NCBI GenBank assembly: GCA_947629245.1
Contig: CANRDC010000001.1
Location: 157,667-221,666, forward strand
Direction: 5' to 3'
Length of the DNA stretch: 64,000 nucleotides
Origin: an uncultured Oscillospiraceae bacterium
GTDB lineage: Bacteria; Bacillota; Clostridia; Oscillospirales; Oscillospiraceae
The position numbers were made by a program, and so were the translations under genes. Of the stretch, positions 30,081 through 39,303 are shown one piece after another; the stretch's first letter is position 1, and every line of letters begins with the position of its first letter. The notes under the pieces were generated by a model that saw nothing but the letters and a program-made list of their open reading frames with translations, was not told where the DNA came from and did no database searches.

Positions 30081-31784
30081 ATGGAAGTAAAAGCACTGTT
30101 CAAGTGTGGTGCTACCAGTCATGAGTTCGATGATGAGCGCATCATGTCGCACGACGAGGCACTGAGTCATCTATATAGGTCTGGTACCCAGCGCGCGAAC
30201 CCGATATTCCAGCATGTCGTCGACATCATCGCCTGTCTCTACGGAGAGGGTGAACTTGACGACATACTCAGAGAGTATTCCGCCAGCCAGCAGGTGCAGG
30301 AACTGTGGCAGAAACTTCACCCGTACTATATGTACGCCGTGGAGATTGACAGGACTATCGCCGAGCTTAAGATGAGCGGGAAGCTTCCGACTGACTATCA
30401 GTCTCGCTACGAGAAGTACGCCGACGCGGCGCGAGCATCACAGGAGGCACCGGAGACTTATCTCCGTCGTATGGACTATACCATCAACGATGTCGACATG
30501 TTCCTCTACTCCGCCATGTGTCGACAGGTTCTCCGTCTAAAGGACCGTATCGACTTTTTGGTGACAACCGCGTTTGAGTACAACTGCGGTGAGCTTCATG
30601 GGAAGGATATGTCCTGTAAGTGTGAGTCTTGGGTAAAGTTTGTCGAACGCATGTTCGCTACACAGCAACACACTCCTCCGTTCAGTTTTATCCCGCATCG
30701 TAGTGGCATATCCACCTATCTCAAAGGGCTTCTTCCGGCGTGTTTCACCTTTGGTGCAAACAGCGAGAGGCGCCTTGCAAAGTGGCCTGCATTCAATTAT
30801 GACTACAAGGACTATTACAAGGATGCCGTTGGAGACATTGACGGCGTGGCACGGCGTGAGAGTAAGTATCTGCTCAATGAGCTCGATGTCGAGCATTTCA
30901 ATTGGCTTATACAGCGCCTCACTACTATAGCTGAGAACCGAGATAATGCGGGCCTCGCTGAGAAGCTTGAGGTCATCGACCGAGAGCATCGCGCCACGCG
31001 TGATGAACTCATGCATCTAATTGCATGCGAGAGTGCATCGTGCGACTGCGCGTGGTACGAGCGCCGCGTCGACTTTGATGAAAATGCGTGGACTCGTTGG
31101 GCGAGACACAATGAGCTTGTGTCGTTCGACGTCAGGGAGCCTTTCCGTGGTGAGCAAGAACGCATTGTTAAAGAGAGTTATGACCCTACTTGGGTCGACG
31201 CCATTGAGACCTCAATTAGAGGAAACCTCGTGGATATAGGTATCGCAGCTGTGCGTAAAATGATGGACCTATCTGAGTCTGGTGACCTTGCTGACGCGCT
31301 CGACCACGATACCTTCGAGGAAAAGTGTGATGCACTGTGGAGCCTCTTTGGCGAGTTCTATGACTGCGACAGAAGACTTAACGATGCTATCGAGCACTAT
31401 GTGGAGACCGGTACTCTTCCAAAAGACTTTTACGAGTCTCTTTCTGGTGACCTCTCACTCGCGCGTAAGCGACTTCGGGTAGACCTTGAGAAAGACAGGA
31501 AGCGTAATGTAGACACATGGCTTGAGGAGAGACGGAGAGTCGTATATCCAATCCTCGATATCTACGAGGAGATGTACCGTCGTGTCAAGTTGCTCGGCTA
31601 CAAGTTCTACGCTATATGCGACGCTCTCTTGCCACAAATCATTAAGGACAAACCGAAATGGATGGCGCTGGAAAGCTATCTTAACATTCTCATAGCAGAG
31701 TGCGATGAAGTTCCGGCGCCGCTTGATGCTATTCCGCTGTGCGTCATGAGATTGCCTGAGGTATTGCTCAAATACGATGCGTGA
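30081..31784 (+). CDS. hypothetical protein, tandem paralog B
   Basis: 567 aa; HVVDIIACLYGEGELDDIL, LRLKDRIDFLVTTAFEYNCGEL align to paralog A. Confidence 0.7.
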   Translation: MEVKALFKCGATSHEFDDERIMSHDEALSHLYRSGTQRANPIFQHVVDIIACLYGEGELDDILREYSASQQVQELWQKLHPYYMYAVEIDRTIAELKMSGKLPTDYQSRYEKYADAARASQEAPETYLRRMDYTINDVDMFLYSAMCRQVLRLKDRIDFLVTTAFEYNCGELHGKDMSCKCESWVKFVERMFATQQHTPPFSFIPHRSGISTYLKGLLPACFTFGANSERRLAKWPAFNYDYKDYYKDAVGDIDGVARRESKYLLNELDVEHFNWLIQRLTTIAENRDNAGLAEKLEVIDREHRATRDELMHLIACESASCDCAWYERRVDFDENAWTRWARHNELVSFDVREPFRGEQERIVKESYDPTWVDAIETSIRGNLVDIGIAAVRKMMDLSESGDLADALDHDTFEEKCDALWSLFGEFYDCDRRLNDAIEHYVETGTLPKDFYESLSGDLSLARKRLRVDLEKDRKRNVDTWLEERRRVVYPILDIYEEMYRRVKLLGYKFYAICDALLPQIIKDKPKWMALESYLNILIAECDEVPAPLDAIPLCVMRLPEVLLKYDA

Positions 31785-31814
31785 AACTAATTCACTCTAA
31801 GGAAGGTATAAGTT

Positions 31815-32528
31815 ATGGCACAGATGATGAACCTCGGTTCCAGCGCGCTTAACAATAAGACGCGGCTGGAGACCTTGCGTGCGTTCATTGACAAAATGTT
31901 GGACACGCGCAGTTGGACACTTGTAAAGGCGCACCCCATGACAGATGCGTGGGCCGTGCTTGCACCTCCTCATGTGAGGGTCTACAACCATATCGACGGG
32001 ACGGAGACTTTAACGGGTGATGGCTCTGGAGACGTGATACTCTCAGGGCTCCTCGGCGAGCAGTGGGTGCTTCCTGCTCGTGACTTCCGTCGCCAGTATA
32101 AGAACGTCGGTCAGACTACATTCACTGGCTTTGACTGGTCTGGCGAGAACGGCGGCTGGACACACGTACAGCCGCGTGATTTGCTCACCTACCCTGCATG
32201 GGCCATTCAGGTTCCATTCATCATAAAGAACTTCCCGGTGCATGGCTTTGGCGAGGAAGAGATGCTCGCCAACAGTACGTCTACGGAGGGGCACGGAAAT
32301 GGTGACTTCATCTGCTGTGTCGGAGAGGATACACCTGGCGGAGGCTATGTACCTAATCTCAATACGATGTATGTAGTTCATCACGACTTGTTTGTGAGAA
32401 CGCATGACGTCAGCGCCTTTCCTGAAGAGGTACAACTTAAACCGGAACTTCCTACCTTCCCAGCTGGTATCGCTGTACGCAACGACGCTATGATACCGAT
32501 TGGGAGTCCACTTCTGGGCGGGAAGTGA
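31815..32528 (+). CDS. hypothetical protein
   Basis: 237 aa ORF with RBS aaggaagg. Confidence 0.6.
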   Translation: MAQMMNLGSSALNNKTRLETLRAFIDKMLDTRSWTLVKAHPMTDAWAVLAPPHVRVYNHIDGTETLTGDGSGDVILSGLLGEQWVLPARDFRRQYKNVGQTTFTGFDWSGENGGWTHVQPRDLLTYPAWAIQVPFIIKNFPVHGFGEEEMLANSTSTEGHGNGDFICCVGEDTPGGGYVPNLNTMYVVHHDLFVRTHDVSAFPEEVQLKPELPTFPAGIAVRNDAMIPIGSPLLGGK

Positions 32529-32576
32529 CTCCTGAACTAAAGAAATCTCGTATCGATGTAGTTCCGGTAACGTAAA

Positions 32577-32617
32577 AGGGCGACCTTGAGTGTTTATTCA
32601 AGGTCGCCCTTATTTTT
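32577..32617 (+). terminator. Rho-independent terminator
   Basis: aagggcgaccttga...tcaaggtcgccctt then attttt. Confidence 0.9.
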
Positions 32618-32788
32618 CGCCTGTCAACCTTTGAACCTAAGCTCTTATATTAGGTGTGGCCATAATAGACCGAGAATTTTACTTTGTACTTTGAATGGTG
32701 GACAAAACCATGTTTTGATGGCGACCTCACACTTCGTGAGGTCGTCGACTTTCGCCATTCATAAATTCTAAAGAAAGGAGGCTGGAAA

Positions 32789-33262
32789 ATGGTAGGTCTC
32801 AAGAACTTCTACGAAGTAAATGGTTATCCTGACGCATATCAAGGGTATGACGAAGTGTGGGTCGTCATGAGATATCCAAAGGATATGTCGCCAGGTTTTC
32901 GCCATGTGCCTGAACTCGCTCCGCCCTATGAACTCTTCAAGTGGTTTCAGGATACGAAGCGAGGTGGCCGTATGATGAGGACAGCTTTTGAGGAGTTCTA
33001 CGTGCCTGGCTACATAAACTGTCTCATAACTAACCCTAAGGCGCGTAATGCCCTTGTGTCACTCGAAGCCGAGTTGAATAGAGGTCGTTCCATCGCTCTT
33101 GTTTGCACGTGCCACGACGAGTCACTCTGCCACAGGTCTGTACTTGGTGGGATACTGTCATATCTTGGATACAACTGCGAAACTAAGAGTGGCACTGATT
33201 ACGACAGGTATGGCGCCATGTATATCGCCGCTTTGGAAAACAGCGCAATCACTAAATCATGA
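32789..33262 (+). CDS. DUF4326-like protein
   Basis: RSIALVCTCHDESLCHRSVLGGILSYL resembles the C-x-C-x(n)-CHxxVL motif of DUF4326. Confidence 0.6.
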   Translation: MVGLKNFYEVNGYPDAYQGYDEVWVVMRYPKDMSPGFRHVPELAPPYELFKWFQDTKRGGRMMRTAFEEFYVPGYINCLITNPKARNALVSLEAELNRGRSIALVCTCHDESLCHRSVLGGILSYLGYNCETKSGTDYDRYGAMYIAALENSAITKS

Positions 33263-33280
33263 GAGACAAGGTGAACACAA

Positions 33281-33487
33281 ATGATTTCAAATAATGCTGT
33301 GTGTACGTTTGACACTCGTGGCACCGACTCCGCGTGGAAAGAACGCGATGGAAGCGTCTGTACTGTCATACGTCCGTTGACAGCAGAAGAAGCAGACATA
33401 TCCGATGTAGGCCCTATGTACAAAGTACAGTTTGCAGACGGATTGATAACCGATGCTTTCGAGGACGAGCTGTTTCCTCAATACTAA
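33281..33487 (+). CDS. small hypothetical protein
   Basis: 68 aa ORF in operon context. Confidence 0.45.
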   Translation: MISNNAVCTFDTRGTDSAWKERDGSVCTVIRPLTAEEADISDVGPMYKVQFADGLITDAFEDELFPQY

Positions 33488-33541
33488 GAAGGGCCGCAAT
33501 TAACCAGACAACCCACACATGTGAACAATCGTGAGAAGTAG

Positions 33542-35155
33542 GTGAAACAGTTGGTCTTAGACTTCAAGGACACTCAGTTATGTGACCACCTTAACCATGT
33601 ACTGAGCGGTCTATTACCTCACGAGAACTACAGCCCTGAGACATTCGGGCTCTTGTACCCCACCTTGCTAACCGTTCTCCCTAAGGACGAGGTGCGCGGT
33701 TTGTACTTCGCCATGTATACCGTCTTCGATAAATATCATAAGTTGCAGAGCGCGGTAGATGCAGATAACTATAAGGTGAATATAACTAGAGATAGATTTG
33801 CATCAGCGCTGAGCAATAACCTTCCTGACCTCATTCTTGAGCCACAGATGGAAGTATCAGATATTATGAGCGAGGAAGGCAAGTCTGGCGACATTACAAT
33901 ACCAACAATCCAAGACGATGCGATGGGAACCATCTACGGAAAAGTGATGGAACTCTATGATACTTGCTTCGACTTGATGCAAACCTACGAGGACTCAATG
34001 GCCTACATTATAGACCTCAAGGACTCAATGAAGGCCAACATCATCGACACAGGTATCAATATGCAGAGGACCATCATATCGACTGGACTGAAGTATGGGC
34101 GCAAGACTTATAGAGGAACCAATGGCTGGATTGAGTTCTCACAGCAACTGGTGAGAGAAGTCTCTGAACTTGACTCTGCCACGGGAGACGACTTGACATG
34201 CGACAACCTCGAAGCTCTGGGGAAGATTGAGAACAGAGTTGTTGAGATGTCAGAGGGTATCGCTGAGTATGGTATACCAATGCTCGACGACAGGACTCCT
34301 ATCCTCCAGCATCGTTTCGTTGTTCTCGTTGCAAAGGAAAATGTCGGTAAGACACAAATCATCATTCGTAACATCGCCGCAGTTATTAGGGCTGGTGGTA
34401 AGCCCTACTTTGCATGTGGTGAGTCTCAACCAGATTATATGTTCTTGAGGATAGTCTCTTCCTACATCTATCAGGAGTACGGTTACTATTTTAGCGAGTC
34501 GGAACTTGTAGGTGAAGGACTGGAGGCACAGTCCGAAGAAGACAAGCAAATCATCAACACCGCAAAGATAAGGTGCGGTATGAGTGGCATGGTTATCAGC
34601 AACTCTCTGGAGTATGATAACGTAATCGCCACGTTTACGAGGCAGTACATGAAAGGCTTCAATGCCTTCTTCATCGACCACTCACAATCTCTGCGTGGTC
34701 GCAAGGGTCGTAAGATAGGTGAGCTGGTGACAGGTCTTGCTCTCGATTGTCGTGAGTTCAAGAACCAGTATCCCGTCTATATTTGCCTCGCATCACAACC
34801 ATCAACAAACCTAAAAGACATATTGCAGAAGGGTAATGATAAGGATATTCAGCAATCCCCGACTGCACAGTCAGCGACACCTGCGCAGGAAGCCGACGAG
34901 CTGTTCATTCTGAACGACAACGATTTCTTGCGCAAGCAGAACATTTTGCAGTGGATTGTCTACAAACGTCGTGGAGCACCCAAGCCGCCGCCATTCTATA
35001 TTAAGAAGCTGTTCAATGTGGCGGCATACGAGTATGACGAAAACATACAGGGTGCTGATAATGTCGACGCCGCAGAGATTGAGGGTCTCATACGTGGTGT
35101 TGGCGGGGCTGACCTCGACGAAGATGACGACGATAACCTGCAGGTAGATTGGTAA
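33542..35155 (+). CDS. DnaB-like replicative helicase / RecA-fold ATPase
   Basis: Walker A-like VAKENVGKTQ; FIDHSQSL Walker B; PVYICLASQPS and ATPAQEADELFILND as in DnaB C-terminal domain. Confidence 0.65.
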   Translation: MKQLVLDFKDTQLCDHLNHVLSGLLPHENYSPETFGLLYPTLLTVLPKDEVRGLYFAMYTVFDKYHKLQSAVDADNYKVNITRDRFASALSNNLPDLILEPQMEVSDIMSEEGKSGDITIPTIQDDAMGTIYGKVMELYDTCFDLMQTYEDSMAYIIDLKDSMKANIIDTGINMQRTIISTGLKYGRKTYRGTNGWIEFSQQLVREVSELDSATGDDLTCDNLEALGKIENRVVEMSEGIAEYGIPMLDDRTPILQHRFVVLVAKENVGKTQIIIRNIAAVIRAGGKPYFACGESQPDYMFLRIVSSYIYQEYGYYFSESELVGEGLEAQSEEDKQIINTAKIRCGMSGMVISNSLEYDNVIATFTRQYMKGFNAFFIDHSQSLRGRKGRKIGELVTGLALDCREFKNQYPVYICLASQPSTNLKDILQKGNDKDIQQSPTAQSATPAQEADELFILNDNDFLRKQNILQWIVYKRRGAPKPPPFYIKKLFNVAAYEYDENIQGADNVDAAEIEGLIRGVGGADLDEDDDDNLQVDW

Positions 35156-35178
35156 GAAAGAGACACGGAGGTAGAGCC

Positions 35179-35559
35179 ATGGAGAAATCCATTTACAGCG
35201 AAGTATCGCTTGACGGAATGAAGGCCCACATGGAGCAGAGCTCATTCTACTGTGAAACATTTCATATGGCCGGTTACGACATCGTGACTGAGGAGAGCCA
35301 CATTAACATAGTTGATGAAGAGCTCCAGGCATATGTCGCCAGCTGTAATGCTGAGCGTACAACAGCAGATGGGTATGAGCTCGTGCACGACGACAGGGTA
35401 GATGACACTATCACCTACTATGTTTTCAGGGAAGATGGTAACCTCTTCCTTGAAATTAACTGTCTCATTGTCGCAGATGCATCATGGGGCGGGCGTATTT
35501 ACAACTACCAGATGATGCATCTTGAAGATGACGAGCTAACGGTGCATCACGGTCGCTAA
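35179..35559 (+). CDS. hypothetical protein
   Basis: acggaggtagagcc-ATG. Confidence 0.55.
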   Translation: MEKSIYSEVSLDGMKAHMEQSSFYCETFHMAGYDIVTEESHINIVDEELQAYVASCNAERTTADGYELVHDDRVDDTITYYVFREDGNLFLEINCLIVADASWGGRIYNYQMMHLEDDELTVHHGR

Positions 35560-35575
35560 CGGAGGAGGAATAGAC

Positions 35576-36187
35576 ATGCATTTCTTCCTTGTTAGACCGG
35601 ATATCGAGTACGCCGAGAGTGCCATAAAGGCTGCTGAGCGTTTTCGTCAGTTGCCAGAAGACAAGTATCCAGACATCTGTGGTTATCGCAAGATAGTCGA
35701 CCTGCAGTCCTTCTTCGACTGGAGAACTGAGTACGAGGACCGATGCAACCACACCTACTATCGTGGTATATGGCTGATTGTACTCGATGATGTCAATGTC
35801 GATGATACAACGGTCGTCGGCTTTCTTGGTGGTCGCAGCAGTACATTCCTTTGTGAGCGAAATTATCGAGACATTGATTTCGCTATACTTCCTGAGTACG
35901 AGACAATTGATGGATATATGGCCCTTTGCTCGGCATGGCGCCAGCGTATCATACAGACCGGCAGAAAGCGTTCAGCAGTTTGGATAAACATCATTAGGCC
36001 GGCGGCAGGCAATGAGTTTAAAGACTGGGTAATATCGCACGGCGGTGCTGTAGAACTTCTCAGCGAGAGAAAACAGCGCTATGCGTATAAAGTCCCTGTC
36101 AGTGCGTTGCCGTCCGATGAAGATTATCCGGAGTACACTCCAGCATGCCCACACTTTAGGAGGAATAATCATGCGCTTTTTACTTAA
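35576..36187 (+). CDS. GNAT-like hypothetical protein 1
   Basis: GIWLIVLDDVNVDDTTVVGFLGG...DFAILPEYETIDGYMAL; closely parallels the next gene. Confidence 0.5.
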   Translation: MHFFLVRPDIEYAESAIKAAERFRQLPEDKYPDICGYRKIVDLQSFFDWRTEYEDRCNHTYYRGIWLIVLDDVNVDDTTVVGFLGGRSSTFLCERNYRDIDFAILPEYETIDGYMALCSAWRQRIIQTGRKRSAVWINIIRPAAGNEFKDWVISHGGAVELLSERKQRYAYKVPVSALPSDEDYPEYTPACPHFRRNNHALFT

Positions 36188-36719
36188 GGCTCCTGAAAGA
36201 GAGTATGTCGACAGCGTACTCCACACCATTGAGGAACTTCGACATCTTCCAAGTTATGGTCGTCCTAATATCTATAACTATATGGGAGTGCGTACACCTG
36301 AGAACTATCAAAGCTGGGCACGCGCAGTTAAGCTCGGTGGCATCCACGCTTATGGCGGAGGTGGCGTCTGGCTAATTGTATTAGACGATGAGCATGTCGA
36401 GGACAATCCTACCGTTGTAGGGTTTATCGGTTTCCACAATGGCACAAAGGTCAAGAACCGTAGACGTAACTTCGACTTCGCCATGCTTCCTGAGTATGAA
36501 AACTCTGTAGGATACATGGCTCTGGCGGCCGCGGCTTGTCACTTCTTTGCTGAGCGTGGTACCAGAAAGAAGTTCATCTACTTCAGTGTGTGCCATGCCG
36601 ACATGCGTGGGCCCTTCAATATGTGGGTCCTGAGCAACGGCGGAACCATCGAGGTAACAGACAAAGCAAACTGCAAGCTTAGGTATAAAATACCGATAGA
36701 GATAGGGGCGAAAGCATAA
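36171..36719 (+). CDS. GNAT-like hypothetical protein 2
   Basis: VWLIVLDDEHVEDNPTVVGFIGF...DFAMLPEYENSVGYMALAAAACHF; aggagg RBS before ATG 36171. Confidence 0.5.
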   Translation: MRFLLKAPEREYVDSVLHTIEELRHLPSYGRPNIYNYMGVRTPENYQSWARAVKLGGIHAYGGGGVWLIVLDDEHVEDNPTVVGFIGFHNGTKVKNRRRNFDFAMLPEYENSVGYMALAAAACHFFAERGTRKKFIYFSVCHADMRGPFNMWVLSNGGTIEVTDKANCKLRYKIPIEIGAKA

Positions 36720-37435
36720 TGTTAAAGATACAGGTTGTCGGCGAAATAAAGAAGAACGTGACGGCGCGTCCGGCTAAACTGTGGAAGCTTATGCCGGCAT
36801 CGAGTGCTACCCAGGAGTCGCTCGTTGCCGCGCTGAGTGAAATTCCGAACGCCAGAAATATCCTGGCGAGTGTCAAGAGCATCTGTGCTGGTGGAACCGC
36901 CGGTAGTAACGTGAAAATCATGTACAACTACGACGACCTCAATCAGTTCGGCATTCCCATTGACACGTTGTCTCCGAAGGACTGTAAGTTCTCTAAGGAG
37001 CATCGTAAGGTGTACCTTGTGCTGTGCGCGGACAAGCCTGACGATAAGTTCCTTGTCGCCGGAGTGTTCACACTCGGTTGCTATAACCGAGTAAGGGATA
37101 ATATGTACGGCTTCATTGAGCTCCACTTGAACCCCGCCGTTGCCACGACCGAGAACTACGTCGACGTACTCGCCAGGCTTATGTGCTACCTGCATAATAA
37201 GTGTGGGCTCAAGAACCCTGTGAGCATTCGTGTGTCTCACAGCGATGTGGAGCTCATGAAGGCCGTAAAGACGTTATCCGGCTACTATGTAGCCGAGGAT
37301 AACAATGGCGTTCGCAATCCTGGGTTCGACTACGCCTCCGAGGAGTTCGAAGGTGAGGAGTCCACACTGTTCATCTTCTGGAATGAGTACATAGAGGAAA
37401 TCCCCTATGAGGATATCGTAGAACCCATCGCATAA
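36719..37435 (+). CDS. GNAT-like hypothetical protein 3
   Basis: FLVAGVFTLGCYNRVRDNMYGFIELHLNPAVATTENYVDVLARLMCYLHNKCGLKNPVSIRVSHS resembles GNAT beta4-alpha3-beta5 layout. Confidence 0.4.
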   Translation: MLKIQVVGEIKKNVTARPAKLWKLMPASSATQESLVAALSEIPNARNILASVKSICAGGTAGSNVKIMYNYDDLNQFGIPIDTLSPKDCKFSKEHRKVYLVLCADKPDDKFLVAGVFTLGCYNRVRDNMYGFIELHLNPAVATTENYVDVLARLMCYLHNKCGLKNPVSIRVSHSDVELMKAVKTLSGYYVAEDNNGVRNPGFDYASEEFEGEESTLFIFWNEYIEEIPYEDIVEPIA

Positions 37436-37452
37436 ATCAGAGAGGTAAAGAT

Positions 37453-38031
37453 ATGTTAAACGTTGTGAATGTGGAGGAAGTAGGTAGGGCTGACCTTATG
37501 ACATTCATCTACAAGCTCCTCTACACTGGTCATACCGGCAGTTATGACTTCGCACTCCCTGGAACAAAGGGGCTTGAGCAAGTTCATGGTATGACCGAGC
37601 TTGAGCGCTGGCTCGATAAGCAAAGGGCGGCTGGCGCTGAATGTGGCTCTAAGTTCTCCTTTAGACCCACTACTGAGAACGGAAAATGTTTCATGGTGCG
37701 GGAGGCTAAAACTCCTGTATGTATTGCGACATTCTATGTCGCAGAGAACCTTCTCAAAGAGAAGAGCGGACTCATTGAGTTCACATCTGTGATGCCGAGT
37801 GCGAGTGCTGAGTATACCTCGGATATGTTCGCTGAGCTTCTGAATAAGTTCCGCCAGGTCTTCCCTGTTGTCAAGAGCATAACAATTTGTGTTCCTGAGA
37901 ACGACGATTACTCGAAGGGCGCCATCGCTGTCGGTGCTAAGCTCACTGGCGCGAGACCCTTCCACGCAAAGTGCGCCATGTATACCGTCGACGTCAGGAA
38001 CGTCTCTAACCTTTGCTTTAACCACGCATAA
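37453..38031 (+). CDS. GNAT-like hypothetical protein 4
   Basis: VCIATFYVAENLLKEKSGLIEFTSVMPSASAEYTSDMFAELLNKFRQVFPVVKSITICVPEN. Confidence 0.4.
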   Translation: MLNVVNVEEVGRADLMTFIYKLLYTGHTGSYDFALPGTKGLEQVHGMTELERWLDKQRAAGAECGSKFSFRPTTENGKCFMVREAKTPVCIATFYVAENLLKEKSGLIEFTSVMPSASAEYTSDMFAELLNKFRQVFPVVKSITICVPENDDYSKGAIAVGAKLTGARPFHAKCAMYTVDVRNVSNLCFNHA

Positions 38032-38055
38032 TAAAGAGAAAGGCTGGTGCATCTA

Positions 38056-38790
38056 ATGAAATTCATCACACCTACACTGGCCCATGAGAAAGTAGTAACG
38101 AAGCTCTACGAGCTCTGTTGCAAGGACTCTAAGTGCGCAACCGATGTCAACTGGGGTCAGACTCACGAGACAATGGTTGGCAGTAGTTGCTTGTCACAGT
38201 TCATCGTAAGTCCCGAAGGATATAAGATGTGGATACGCTCGCTTCGTCTGAACTCTACTGCCAAGCAGTGTCGCAGTAACAGCTTGATATTCCCCGGTCA
38301 CACATTCCTTGTAACCGAAGACCTCGTGGCTGACGGAAACGCCTCGACTGAGTATCTCCAGAGTCTCCCCTACATGGGAGATAATGAGTATCTCATTGGC
38401 GTCCTTAATATGCGCACTGTCATGTTCGATCAAGACGACCCCGGGGCGCTGGCTCTGCAGAACACCACACCTACTGTGGACTTCAAGTTCACACTTCTTC
38501 CTGAGCTTTCTACACCCGCATACTATACTATGCTTCTCTTGGACGCCATGAGTTTCATCGTTCGTGAGGGCTTGCCCTACTGCCATGTTCAGGTGGCAAG
38601 ACCGTTCCTCGGCGACAACCATACCGAGGAAAACATCAAGGCTGTCGAACTTTGGAGCAGGACCCTTGTATCATGTGGCTTCGCGACTCGCGCTGTTGAC
38701 GAGCCGAGAGGCGTATGCATCGAAGAGTTCGACATCACCGCGGCCCATAAGCTCTACTCAAGACTTCAGAAGTGGAAGGAGGAGCGCTAA
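38056..38790 (+). CDS. GNAT-like hypothetical protein 5
   Basis: YLIGVLNMRTVMF...FKFTLLPELSTPAYYTMLLLDAMSFIVREGLPYCHVQVAR...VELWSRTLVSCGF; start could be GTG 38047. Confidence 0.45.
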   Translation: MKFITPTLAHEKVVTKLYELCCKDSKCATDVNWGQTHETMVGSSCLSQFIVSPEGYKMWIRSLRLNSTAKQCRSNSLIFPGHTFLVTEDLVADGNASTEYLQSLPYMGDNEYLIGVLNMRTVMFDQDDPGALALQNTTPTVDFKFTLLPELSTPAYYTMLLLDAMSFIVREGLPYCHVQVARPFLGDNHTEENIKAVELWSRTLVSCGFATRAVDEPRGVCIEEFDITAAHKLYSRLQKWKEER

Positions 38791-39303
38791 ATGGTAGTTG
38801 TCACAACGCTTGACTACGACCAGCTTACCACCCTTCTGAAGGAGAAAAGGGTCTCACTCGATAATGAGACCCTGCTGTTTGGGCGGCCCTATGAGGCTAT
38901 CCAGAAATACATCGAGGACCGCCTCGGAGGGAAGGGCTACGTTGTGGCCATTAGGGGTGAGATAAACCCAAAGTATGTAAAGATGCTTAAGGCGCTGGAC
39001 CCTGGGCTTAAGGGCGAGCGTCTAATCCTTGAAGCCGAGATCCGGCAGGACGACATGCTTACGCTTGACGCCGCCAGTTTGCAGAAAGCCGTTGAGATTA
39101 TCAACTACGGCCTGCCTGACGACATAGTAGAGGAAACGCTCGACGAAGCAGTAGAGCGTGGCCCTGAGGCGAAGCTTCAAATTATCGTCGCCCCTAATAT
39201 CCAGAACAACGGAAGTATACGCATCACGTCTCTTGGCCGTGAGATATACTTCGAGGGGCACGAAATCACGGTGGTCAAGCCGAACGGGGAGGCCATCGAA
39301 TGA
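38791..39303 (+). CDS. hypothetical protein
   Basis: 170 aa ORF, ATGA overlap with next gene. Confidence 0.55.
   Translation: MVVVTTLDYDQLTTLLKEKRVSLDNETLLFGRPYEAIQKYIEDRLGGKGYVVAIRGEINPKYVKMLKALDPGLKGERLILEAEIRQDDMLTLDAASLQKAVEIINYGLPDDIVEETLDEAVERGPEAKLQIIVAPNIQNNGSIRITSLGREIYFEGHEITVVKPNGEAIE

Noticed and set aside
32586-32771. 61 aa ORF in the 32.5-32.8 kb gap
   Set aside because: Begins within a terminator stem and has no RBS; the gap is better treated as non-coding.
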